This document shows, piece by piece, positions 10,253 through 20,125 of a DNA stretch of 64,000 nt. Position numbers and translations under genes: made by a program. Origin of the DNA: Cryptomeria japonica (lineage: Eukaryota; Streptophyta; Pinopsida; Cupressales; Cupressaceae). The stretch lies in contig NC_081408.1 in NCBI RefSeq assembly GCF_030272615.1, forward strand, positions 406,953,889-407,017,888, in the 5' to 3' direction. Positions within the stretch are counted from its first letter, which is position 1; each line of letters starts with the position of its first letter. Under the pieces are notes generated by a model. The model had not been told where the DNA came from and ran no database searches. It worked only from the letters and a program-made list of their open reading frames with translations.

Positions 10253-12357
10253 TGTAATATCCCCAACAATTTTTTTCAATTTGTTTCCAGTTACAATCAC
10301 AACAACATTACAATGCACCCATTAAAGGTAGGAAATATAATTCCAATGCCACTGAAAGGTAACCCTTCCACTTTCTGATCATTAAGAGCCCAATGTGGGA
10401 AGGTGAGAGCATACGGTGACAAGGGGTTCGTTAGCTTTCTAATCCGCTGGAAATTATAATGCAATTACAAAACTGGGCGGCAAGCCAGCCCCTTCCACTT
10501 TTCAGCGGATGAAGAACACAAACTTGGCGGTAAACCAGCCAAGGCAACAAAGCATAATAGAACCAAATCACTCTACTGCTTATGCAGCGGGAGGACTTTT
10601 AAATGAAACTATCACTCAACCGCATATCTCAGCGGGAGGACAATATCACTCAACCACTTGCCCAGTGGGAGGACAAAACTGAATTACAAACATACAGGCG
10701 GCTGAGCCATCCTCTTCCACTTGTTCAGCAGGAAATACAACATAGAATGAATTGGTCAGTACTACTGAAGCAATTCTTACAATGATAGAAATGTGAAAGG
10801 AGGTAGAGTGAAGTACATATCTTATGAATTCGCTAACACGTTCTAACCAATAATACTACTTGCTGTTCTGAAATCAAATACAAGGAAAACGCAGAACCAG
10901 CCATCCCGAAACCCACTAAATTGCTTGTAACTCACTCAAAACCCCATAGAATCATGCCAAATCAGAAGCAAATGAAGCGTATGGCATAAGCAAACAAAAC
11001 AATACCTCGAAACTGCAATTGAAGAGCACCAACAATAATGCACGCATCCCAATGCAATTCTGGAAATGGCGTTTTTGCTGAATAGTTCGATTTGCAACTA
11101 AAAATTTGAGAGTTCTCCAAATGCCACGCCAATATAGGAGACTTATCGTCTCTCCGGTACGCTTCCAACGAACCCTCACCCAGAATGATGCATTCAACAC
11201 ACACGCAGCTACGAGCAAAATACACTTTCAGCCGGCACACACCAGCAACACCAAAAAACTAGCAGCACACAAATCTTCACCAACACCCAAAAATCACCAA
11301 AAATCTCACAACTACGCACCACAGCTAGGAGTGATGTCTCACACTCGAAACCGGAAGGAAGGATCTAGGAGGTATTCACCCTCGAAGAATGTCTGGAGTC
11401 ATTGCGACAGCATAACAATATATTTTCTCTGGATACCAAAATGTGAGCCCAAGTCACTTATTTATAACTTTTTGCCAACCAAATTCAAATTCAAATGCAC
11501 TCCAAATATGCCCAAACCAAATGCCATTCCATTTCATCCACATTTAGCATTGCATTTCATTTCATTTCATTTCCTTGCACAAGTTCACCCAATTCACATT
11601 CACCCAAAATCGCCCCATTCGCCTTGAGTTATAATTTACTTATTAACACCATGACGACCCCCTTGAAGTCATATGCAAATTTCGCCCAAATAGACTAAGG
11701 ATAAAATTAATATTTTCTCCCTTCCTAAGTCGTCCATCCATAAAATAATCAAATATTAAAACCTCATGCCTAAGGTATTAATATATTAAAATACCTTCCC
11801 CTCAAATATTGATTATTGCCAAATTGAGTCGGAGACTGAAGTGCTGGTAATCACCAAAACTGAACTGAGTTGGGGCTCTGAACTGAACTGCCAAAAATAG
11901 TCATCTGAGCTAAGCTGCAGAATCCTTGCCAAGAATAGCACCAAAAAACGCTGGAAGACCAACTGCTCAAACTGACCTGCTGGAAATAGCCATCTGAATA
12001 GGCCAGCTGACATCCTGCTAAAAATAGTACTTACTAAAAATAGCATACTGCTAAAAATAGTAAGTGTTTCCAAAGTGATTTTAACCACATTCTGAGCAGC
12101 CGTCGCACTTACTAAAAATAGTAAGTTAGGAAAATGTCACCTGATGCAGATGCATGTCAAACCATCCTGAAGCTCTTTGAAAACCGAAAAGGAATCTAGA
12201 ATCCAAACTGTCAAACTCCCACATATACCCCCTGAAAACACCAAAGAAACTTCCTAGAAAAATAGGAAACCCTAATTCTCCTTTCCAAATAGTCTACGGG
12301 TCTCCAGAATAGGCCAATGGACCACTGAATGCATATCACTGAGAATGGGACATTACA
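10253..12357 (-). repeat. 5' LTR (right) of non-autonomous copy 1
   Basis: 2105 bp, plus-strand ends TGTAATATCC and GGGACATTACA. It contains four exact CTAAAAATAG boxes (12018, 12034, 12051, 12112), the last inside the 20-bp imperfect palindrome ACTTACTA...TAGTAAGT. A minus-strand TATAAATA box lies near 11459-11466. CCGCT/AGCGG stem-loop units lie at about 10575-10745. Confidence 0.88.
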
Positions 12358-13650
12358 ATTGCGTCATCCATTCGTCTTGGTTCGTGACACCATTGGCCGC
12401 CCATATGGTTTCATAAGTTCTGTAGTGCCTGACAGGATCCTCCTTCCCGTCGCCAGTGAATTTTGGCAACTTCTGCCTATTGGCCATTGATGGGGGTTGT
12501 GTCCCCGGAGGTTGCTGTGCCTATGGTTGTTGTGTCTCCGGAGGTGGCTGTGTCTGTTGTGCACCCGCGCCACTCCCTTCGACGTTGGTGGTGTTTCCTG
12601 CTTGAGTGACTGTGGGTACGGTGTTTTGTACCCGCATGCTTGGTGTGATGGGTCCCAAGAGGGGGTCTTGTTTGCCGTGTGTCTGTACCTCCTCCGCACC
12701 TACGGTCGTACGGTTGCCCTCCCCTCCATTCTCACCCTCGTCCTCTGCTCACTCCCTTCGGTGGTCCTCCGTGTGCGGCGTAAGGGATAAGTTCCTGAAC
12801 TGATCTTAGGTCTCTTCGATCAGATTCCTTCGTAGCCTTGTTTCCTCCAAAAACTCTTCGTGGCTTCTCACCCTACGGTGTGCTGGCGATGCGTAGAAAT
12901 TTTCTTCGACTTCTGCACCCTCCGTGACACCTTCTTGGTTCCCTTCGGGCAACCCTTCGGCAGGTCGTCCTTCGGCAAGTTGCCTCAGCCTCCGTCTACA
13001 TTCTACTTGTTGTTCCAGAATCAAGGCCCTCTGTGCGGTCTCCCACTCCTCACTTTTTGCCTTCTTATTTCTATCTTTGTTTAATAGGTTGGGCATTAAT
13101 TCCCGTACATCTCCATAAATAGAAACAACACAAAAATAGAACACTTCTTTATTAATTCATCCCGTCAGATACAATTTGTGTCAATAGTAAGACACCATTA
13201 TTATAGAATGTTCTTTATTCCTCCTGGAGATTCAGGGTTCAATTTCCCCTTGGCCTCGTGCCATCACACTCTGCTTCCCAGCGACGACTGTTTTCTTCGT
13301 ACTGTTGGAGGACTTGTTTGCGTCGCTCCTCACGGGCAATCTCCTCCAGGCGAGTTCGTTGTGCCACTGATGCCTGTGCAAGCAACTGGGGGAGGTGGTT
13401 CATTAACCGATTCGCTGCAGGGCTAACTTCCAATGTGGTCCACATTGCACTTGTTGGGACGTCAGCCTCCGTGGCCTCCCTTCAGACGTAGGTCTCGATG
13501 GCCACCTAAAGCAGGATTGAGAATTCCCTCGTTGCAGTGTCTTCTCCGACGTAGAGCTTTGTTTGCGCGTCGTCGGCCTCTGGGTTAGTCTCACCAATGG
13601 GTAGGCCCATCGTGTCCGTGCACCATCCACTCCTTCCTTTCCCGAGTATG
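12358..13650 (-). pseudogene. gag: N-terminal Gag half of the gag-protease Gypsy element
   Basis: After the primer site the minus strand opens into acidic and Arg/Glu-rich coding sequence. One frame starts near 13608 (MGLPIGETNPEADDAQTKLY), breaks at two TAG codons and continues at 13445-13239 (NRLMNHLPQLLAQASVAQRT and onward). A further Arg/Glu-rich frame lies at 13070-12806, then His/Arg-rich frames down to 12360. Between 13085 and 13240 an AT-rich stretch interrupts the coding signal and could be an insertion or an intron. The first about 270 bases (12358-12630) duplicate 4627-4900. No catalytic function; a Gag assembly role is inferred from position. Confidence 0.5.
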
Positions 13651-13653
13651 TCT

Positions 13654-13667
13654 GGGCAACGGCGCCA
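13654..13667 (-). promoter_or_regulatory. Primer-binding site of the gag-protease element
   Basis: Minus-strand TGGCGCCGTTGCCC lies two bases after the 5' LTR. The TGGCGCCGTTGCC form is common in plant Gypsy elements; a tRNA-Asp assignment is from memory. Confidence 0.75.
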
Positions 13668-13669
13668 AA

Positions 13670-13984
13670 TGTTTGCCACATACGGGTAAACAATTAAATG
13701 CAGAAAGTAAATGCACAAAACATAATTGAAATATATTAAAGAACCAGTTTCTGTATTAATTCAACAGCCCATGTACATCAAGTGCTTATAACATTACACC
13801 CAGATACGACTATGATGATCCTACTTCGAAGGAAAGGTATGCAATATATAATACCCGAAGGGGTGCGACCAACCATCGCGTCCAACTGCCCTTCAGGACG
13901 ACTAACTGATTGCCGAGACTCATAATTACCGACGACAACATAACATAGTACGACAACATGACATAATGATTATTCCCGGCAACA
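13670..13984 (-). repeat. 5' LTR (right) of the gag-protease Gypsy element
   Basis: 315 bp, colinear with 317-631. It ends GGCAACA followed by TSD GAGTG at 13985-13989. Confidence 0.88.
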
Positions 13985-15064
13985 GAGTGGAGGGCACTAC
14001 CACAACATGTGAGGGAGGCATTTCCCTTTCCACAGTATTGTGCATAGCATAAAAAGAAAGAAAAATCAAGAGATCAAAGGAAATATTGGGAAAGAAGAAG
14101 AGTTAAAGGTGCAAGAACAAGGAAAGAAAGAAGAATCACTTGTTTGTGAATTGCAGCCTACAAGTAATCATATGGAAGGCAAAGATCAGTCCTCATGTGG
14201 AATTCTTCAAGAAGGTGAGACCTTGTTCACAAGCTCATTTCCACCATAAGAGACTTTGGATCAAGAGGAGGCACCTAAAGAGGATGACAAATTGTACTAG
14301 GAAACAATGATCTTCAATGGAGAAGAATCACTTGGCTCATCCATAAGTGAGGTTTGTAAAAATCTCTATGAGGAATTTACTAAGCATGCTACAAGAGATG
14401 AAGAGGTGCTTGTGATTGTTGAGAACATGACACAAAGGTATGACATCCATTCTGATTTTTGCAACAGCAATTCTAAATCCTTGCTTCATCATGAGGTAGC
14501 ATCCACTTCACATAAGATGATGGTATTGTTGAGTCTTCCAATGCTGGAACTCAAGTTGAAGGTGTCAAACATGAAGTATATATTGTGGATTCAAGCCACA
14601 AAAGTTCTAACTTTGTACATCATACCATGGAAGATGTTAAAAGGACACAAGATATGTGTGATGGGTGGTTACAAAGAGCTAAGAAGTCAAAGATGCTTGC
14701 TTCCTAAGCAAGACAGCACCTACAAGAGGTCAACGAATGATGCAACCAGCTAGATAATGCAATCAAACAAAGAGAATCACACATTAGATCATTATTTATT
14801 CCAAGAGAAGAATGTATACAATTTGAGCGTGCAAAGGAAGATCTTCTTGAGGTAAGCAAACGAGAAGAACATGTTGATGTGTATGAAAAAGAGAAGAGGT
14901 ATGATTCTGAAAATTCAGTTTGGGCATTTAGCTTGCATGATGAGGTTCATGAGTTTCCTCTTTTAGAGAGTCCTTTGAAGGTTCAAAACTATGATGGTAA
15001 TGGACACATACTTGGTGGACCGGCCACTAGTGTTATACCTATGTGTAGAAGGAAACCTTATTGA
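13985..15064 (+). pseudogene. Decayed ORF1 region of the plus-strand non-autonomous element
   Basis: Plus-strand coding remnants follow the inserted Gypsy element. A first frame continues the one broken at 316 and stops near 14046. Lys/Glu-rich frames at 14040-14249, an acidic frame at 14307-14753 and a frame at 14879-15064 follow, with stops and shifts between. Phrases such as HDEVHEFPLLESPLKVQNYD resemble the acidic NPLFE-type segments of ORF1 in the two minus-strand copies, but only loosely. No enzyme motif is visible. Confidence 0.4.
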
Positions 15065-15728
15065 TTCCGTTTTGGTCAAACATGCATCATCCATAATGAA
15101 AGAACATTTGTTAAGATCATATGACGCATTTTGTCTTAGAGAGCTGATTATAGAGACTAAGAGATTTCCTAATAGGAAGATCTTACAATTTGATAATGTT
15201 TGGTTTGTTTTGCATACTACACCATGGAGTTGGTTAGTAATGAAAAACAGATCAGCTTTAGCAGGTAGGAATTTATGTTATTGCAGCAGGAGGCACCTCA
15301 TAGCCCAGCACTCATGGAGGTACAATCTTCCCTCAAAAAATGATACAAGAAAGAGCAATGAAGACACCTTGGAAAGGTTCTGGTTTTTTGAGTTGGGACA
15401 ACAATCTTGTGACGTCACATGGGCACAAATCCAAAAGGATAGTGGTGATAAGAAGTGTAGCATGGTAGACGTTCATGAGTGGATAGATAAGTATGAGGTA
15501 AAGGTTGAAACCTCAATTCGCCAACAATCTGATTTTATACTAGCGGTTGAAGAAGGGCATGAATCAATTTGTGATGTTGTTACCTTGATGGAGTATGATG
15601 ATGACATAGCTTCAAGACATGAAATGCTACAAGATAGGGCTGTCAAGTGTATGCAAGTGTACTCTACCATTAAAGACTTCAAAGGCACCGAAAGGAAAGG
15701 TACAATCAGTCCTAAATCTCTGGATTAA
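15065..15728 (+). pseudogene. ORF1 C-terminal part (VHEW...DFKGTERK) of the plus-strand non-autonomous element
   Basis: The frame ends with a segment that starts VHEWIDKYEVKVETSIRQQS and finishes with DFKGTERK. It aligns by eye with VHEWKDKFV...NDFQGKERK in the ORF1 tail of copy 1 (about 8350-8640 on the minus strand). Order and spacing are similar, with a long helical, coiled-coil-like stretch between the two blocks. This links the plus-strand element to the same non-autonomous superfamily. The frame stops at 15728. Confidence 0.5.
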
Positions 15729-17442
15729 GGACAGCAGCACTATATCTCTTTATACTCATGAATTAGCTGCCTATACTCATGAAAAAGTAAGTGCTACCGG
15801 CTCTCCAATTAATGGTGTATAGGATGCAAAGGTTAGACATAATATTTGTGATAATGCATCCTATGAGAGGACTGAATCTGTAAACACATTAAATCAGTCC
15901 AAAAGAATGAAAGAGAGTTGGCTGGTGAAGGCAACAAATGACAAGTTGATGACTCATCAAGCCAAGATTTATCTTCAACAAGATTGTGATTCACACGACT
16001 CCACAAATGATGAGAAGTAAGAGTTCTAACATCCAAAATTCTGAGTTTTCAGTTGATGTTCACAATTTCATTGAGGTGTATCATGATTTTATGGGTGATA
16101 TGTTTAGTGGATCAACCACTAATGATTTGACTTTGGTTATTAATGGAGACAACTACAATACAACTATGGATTGGTCACCTATTTCATATGCTTTTGCATC
16201 TGTTTATTGGTTGGGTTGTGGCATAATTTTCATGGATTCATGGTTGACACATGGCTGTCCTACATGGTTGTACATTGCATTTTCAGATTTATCTGGGCCT
16301 ACATCAGTTTTTGGGTTGGATTGGAGTGTGTGGAGACACATTCACTTGATAGGTAAGGCATATGAGATGGGTTTCTTTCTCATGCATGGGTATACAGACA
16401 TCATTGCCTTCACTTTAGTTGCTGGTCTGATTTATAATAGCAGCATTGAGATGGGAAATCTGGCAGCTCTTGAGAGGAGTCTTCAGTATGTCACACACCT
16501 TGGGACAACAGCCTATGATAGCATCTATGAAGGCAAACTTGGAAGATACAAAATAAAGGTGAGTCTCATGTTGATGATCAGCCATCTCCCATCTTTAAAT
16601 GGTTTCATTCATCTTGTTGTTATGCAAGGATATGTAATAAGAATTGAAGAACGACATTGCGTGCAAGGTTTGAGATTATGCCTTTGTTTCATAACAATAT
16701 CATTCCTTGATCACACTTGGATAGTATATTTGGTAAATGAAGAAGACATCATGGAGCATGTAGAGCACAGTAGCACTTCATGTTCGAACCTTTGAGTTTT
16801 GAGTTACATCACAAGGATAGAGGGCTGTTCTACATTTTTGAGCATGGAATTTTCAGCCATAGTTCATTGGGTTAGAGTTTCACAATGATGATAGATGGTT
16901 GTTTCACACTATCGATCACAGAGATTTCAGTTTTGTCCTTTAGGACAGCAGCTGGTTGGAGGATTTGGAAAGATTGGGATCATTCTTTCTTTGTTGGAGA
17001 TTGGTATAGTGATGAGATTCCACCATCCTTTGTCATTAGAGGAACTTGCTGCATCACTACATCATTTTGAGTGGGATTTCCAGCAGCATATGGTGGATTG
17101 AAATGATTGATTGTGTACTTGTAAAGATAATTTCTCACATCCATGGGAGCTCATTCAGATTTAGATGGACATTTGGCATTGGTGGCATGATAAGAGACAT
17201 CTATTCCTCCACTTTTTGTTGGTGTGAGAGCATGTTGATTTGGGATCCTGGCATTGGCATGTTTAGTGCACTACTTCATTGGGATCATGATGAGTTGCTT
17301 CACAGCTTTGGGCATAATGAGGTGCATATCAAAGTGGAGCAGTGGAAGCTTGAAGGAGATACACATGGGAAGACATACCAAGGTCCTAGATTAATTTGGG
17401 ATCCAGGTATTGGTTGATCTTAATGCACATTTGATACATGTG
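15729..17442 (+). pseudogene. Decayed ORF2-like region (Trp-rich) of the plus-strand non-autonomous element
   Basis: The longest frame is 15986-16795. It continues in broken form to about 17417. It is rich in Trp, Phe, Ile and Gly, for example WLGCGIIFMDSWLTHGCPTW and LERSLQYVTHLGTTAYDSIY. It lies between ORF1 and the polypurine tract, exactly where ORF2 lies in the two minus-strand copies, and has the same composition. Residue-level similarity is weak, so the equivalence rests mainly on position. No known domain recognised. The hydrophobic stretches could suggest membrane segments, but the frequent Trp/His/Asp makes this doubtful. Confidence 0.4.
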
Positions 17443-17478
17443 ATTGCTTGAGGACAAGCAATCTTGGTGTGGGAGGAC
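17443..17478 (+). promoter_or_regulatory. Inverted repeat and polypurine tract of the plus-strand element
   Basis: ATTGCTTG-AGGA-CAAGCAAT (17443-17462) is a perfect 8-bp inverted repeat. It is followed by GGTGTGGGAGGAC, which abuts the LTR start TGTAATGCCCCC at 17479. Confidence 0.75.
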
Positions 17479-17759
17479 TGTAATGCCCCCTTTCTCCGAG
17501 TGATCACCTAGAAGAGATTATTAGCCTATTTTATTCGCGTGGGCTAATTAGATTGATGCAAGGGAATAAGTTAATTAGTTAAATGTTAAATAGTCCTAAG
17601 TCCTTGGAATTATTTATATTTAATTAATTAGAAGTTGGTCATACTTTTATTAAAGTGACTTTATGATAATGTCAATGACAAATCATAGTCACTTTTGGAG
17701 GGAAAAGTAAAAGAAAGAAAGAAATAAAACAGAGTGTGACTTTTGATAAGGAAAAGCAT

Positions 17760-17767
17760 TATAAAAG
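17760..17767 (+). promoter_or_regulatory. TATA box in the plus-strand LTR
   Basis: TATAAAAG lies about 280 bp inside the LTR in an A-rich context, followed by a leader-like sequence. It is the best promoter candidate of this LTR. Confidence 0.6.
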
Positions 17768-18716
17768 GAGGAAAAAGTGAAATGAGGATTCATTCTTGAG
17801 TTGTTATTTTTGAAGAAACTTTTCGTTGAGAGCTTTAGCTTGTAGGTTCAGTAAACCCTAGGACAGAAACCCTAGAGGTTTTGGCTATTTGGACGGAAAC
17901 CCAGATCAGCCCACTTGGTGAATTTATCTCAGGATTCACAGTTGCACATCATTGATCAATTTTCATGGAAATTTGATGATCTATCTCGCAAATTTTCAGA
18001 GGGTTTGTTATTTTATGTATGGAGTCATTTCGGGTATGTGTTGTCTGATGGCATTAGGCTTCTTCTGATTTGTAACAGCAACATGTGTTTGTAAACAGCA
18101 ATACATTTCTATATCAAAAGAATACAAGTGGCTTATTTAGATTCTCTATATTTCATTGATTGATTTCCTTGAAAATCTATATTGTTCATCTTGCATGTTT
18201 GCGTGTCGCAATATTACATTATGATGAAACAAAACATGAGTAAAAACGAAAACCCAAATTATATTTGAAGCATTATCCGAGTTCGGGATATTTCACCAAA
18301 CAAGAGTTAGGTGTATCGTTTTATCAAACTGGGCAGAATTTTAAATATAACTTTAGTTATCGGGAGTCATGTGGCTTATTGTTTCATCATCATAAGATTT
18401 CATATAGAGACCAATGCATCTTCAAAGACACAAATGATTAATAACAATGGAATTTTAAGTTGGAGGTTGGAAACGTTGCCAACTAATAACTTCCTTCGGT
18501 TGTAACTAAAGACACTTACAAACCATTTTCTAACCGTTACCATTTGATAGAGATAAAGAAAGCAATATTTAAGGATGCATAGAATCAGTGGAAAGATGAC
18601 ATGTGTGGTTGGAGTGAAAGAATATATGTTGTGATTACAAGGAGTGGATACTAATTATGAAAGGAATGTTGTTTGAAAAGATATTGTGTGAAAGACAATT
18701 ACTTTGAGATCTCGAG

Positions 18717-18845
18717 TGTGATGTTGTTATGAGGAAATAAATGAATTCATCTGAAGTGTGATGTTGTTATAAGGAAATAAATGAATTCATTTGAAGTGTG
18801 ATGCTGCTATAAGGTAATAAATGATTTCATCTGAAGTGTGTTGTT
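18717..18845 (+). repeat. 40-bp tandem repeat interrupted by the foldback
   Basis: Units beginning GTGTGATGTTGTTATxAGG start at 18717, 18757, 18797 and 18837 with 40-bp spacing, each containing AATAAATGAATTCAT or a near variant. The fourth unit is split by the foldback and a decayed unit continues at 20037-20090. Confidence 0.85.
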
Positions 18846-20036
18846 TGTCATGTCCCCATTCAAGACCTAAGCATAAAGTGATGATCAAATACCTCAAGTC
18901 TAATATGTAGCTACTTATAAGGATCGAATCAAAGGACTGATAATCAAAAGTAAAAATTAAACAATACACAGTTCAATGATCAGAAAAGTATTCTCCTTGA
19001 CACATCCATGATTGCGAACATGAAGCATTGATAAGCAAAATACCAAGATAGCCAACGTGGATCAAATGGGTGATTAGTCATAGTAATCCAAGGATGCTAA
19101 CTGTTACAACATTGAATAAGACAAATAGGTATCTTTATGAAAAGATACGACCAATCAAACATCGATGGCAAACAAGTGTTGTGAAGATAATAAGAAGATT
19201 AATTGGTAGCCATGAAATAACTAATTGATTACGTATGGAGGCTGCGAGTAGCATTAAGGATCAGTTCGATTATGAATGCAACGATTAGGAAAATCTAATC
19301 AATAACTAAAATAGTAATGAAGTGTGCGATTTAAGACATGACTTTTGGGATGCAACTCATCATTCCAATTGGAAGATATATGAAGGCAGTCCTTTCCATT
19401 TTAGCAATTAGGGTGGAGTTTATCTGGATTTTATTGCCCAGTAATGTCTAATGCCATTATAAACTCCACCCTGATTGTGGAAATGGAAAGGAGTGCCTTC
19501 ATATATCTTCCAATTGAAATGATGAGTTGCATCCCAAAAGTCATGTCTTAAATCGCACACTTCATTACTATTTTAGTTATTGATTAGATTTTCCTAATCG
19601 TTGCATTCATAATCGAACTGGTCCTTAATGCTACTCGTAGCCTCCATATGTAATCGATTAGTTATTTCATGGCTACCGATTAATCTTCTTCTTATGTTCA
19701 CAACACTTGTTTGCCATCGATGTTTGATTGGTCGTATCTTTTCATAAAGATACCTATTTGTCTTATTCGATGTTGTAACAGTTAGTATCCTTGGATTACT
19801 ATGAATAATCTCTGATTTGATGCATGTTGGCTATCTTGGTATTTTCCTTATCAATGCTTTATGTTCGCAATCATGGATGTGTCAGGGAGAAAAATTTTCC
19901 GATCATTGAATTGTGTATTGTTTAATTTTTACTTTTGATTATTAGTCGTTTGATTCGATCCTTATAAGTGGCTACATATTAGACTTAAGATATTTGATCA
20001 TCACTTTATGCTTAGGTCTTGAATGGGGACATGACA
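18846..20036. mobile_element. Foldback (giant inverted-repeat) element, TSD TTGTT
   Basis: Two arms of about 575 bp (18846-19423 and 19459-20036) are reverse complements of each other with a few percent mismatch, separated by a loop of about 35 bp. Ends are TGTCATGTCCCC and GGGGACATGACA. The pentamer TTGTT flanks both sides (18841-18845 and 20037-20041). No ORF of note lies inside. A transcript across it would fold into a hairpin of about 570 bp, a natural small-RNA precursor. It could be a Foldback/MULE-derived or other MITE-like element; the 5-bp duplication does not fit the 9-bp duplication of typical Mutator elements. Confidence 0.8.
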
Positions 20037-20125
20037 TTGTTGTTATAAGTCTGTAAGTGATTTCAGTTGAAGGTGTGATGTTGGTTGATCAAGATCAGGT
20101 ATTACAATAACAATGCATGAGTTTT

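Larger units (their letters stand above)
4905..12357 (-). mobile_element. Non-autonomous LTR retrotransposon (two-ORF family), copy 1, nested in gag
   Basis: LTRs at 4905-6801 and 10253-12357 flank a 3.45-kb interior. On the minus strand the right LTR begins TGTAATGTCCC and ends GGATATTACA. It is followed by an initiator-Met primer site and two ORFs, then a polypurine tract. No protease, RT, RNase H or integrase is seen, so its movement would need enzymes from other elements. There is no target duplication. Instead the sequence right of it (12358 on) repeats roughly 270 bp of host Gag sequence already present left of it (about 4627-4900). The left LTR lacks the terminal TG. This suggests a recombinant between two insertions rather than one clean integration. 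Confidence 0.8.
317..13984 (-). mobile_element. Gypsy-type LTR retrotransposon carrying gag and protease only, TSD GAGTG
   Basis: Two 315-bp LTRs (317-631 and 13670-13984) share the same ends. They are flanked by the perfect 5-bp duplication GAGTG at 312-316 and 13985-13989. On the minus strand the 5' LTR is followed by a primer site starting TGGCGCC, and a G-rich polypurine tract lies beside the left LTR. Gag (with four zinc knuckles) and a retropepsin are present. No reverse transcriptase, RNase H or integrase is visible in the roughly 1.9 kb between protease and 3' LTR, which instead holds GC-rich repeats. It is therefore non-autonomous. It carries a nested minus-strand element at about 4905-12357; without that its length is about 6.2 kb, including a roughly 270-bp host duplication beside the insert. 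Confidence 0.85.
17479..20106 (+). repeat. 3' LTR of the plus-strand non-autonomous element, interrupted by a foldback
   Basis: The LTR begins TGTAATGCCCCC beside the polypurine tract and probably ends at GGTATTACA (20106), the ending used by the related families. A TATAAAAG box lies at 17760-17767, followed by an ACCCTAG-containing leader. A 40-bp tandem array starts at about 18717. The 1191-bp foldback (18846-20036) sits in the array; without it the LTR is about 1.4 kb. The right end is inferred, because the partner LTR is outside the window. Confidence 0.65.

Noticed and set aside
11106-11627. Plus-strand frame of 173 codons inside an LTR
   Set aside because: It lies antisense in the LTR of copy 1, is interrupted in the other LTR of the same element by the 205-bp deletion, and shows no protein-like features.
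16171-16356. Short Trp/Phe-rich frame as a membrane protein gene
   Set aside because: It overlaps the longer ORF2-like frame 15986-16795 in another phase and has no independent support.
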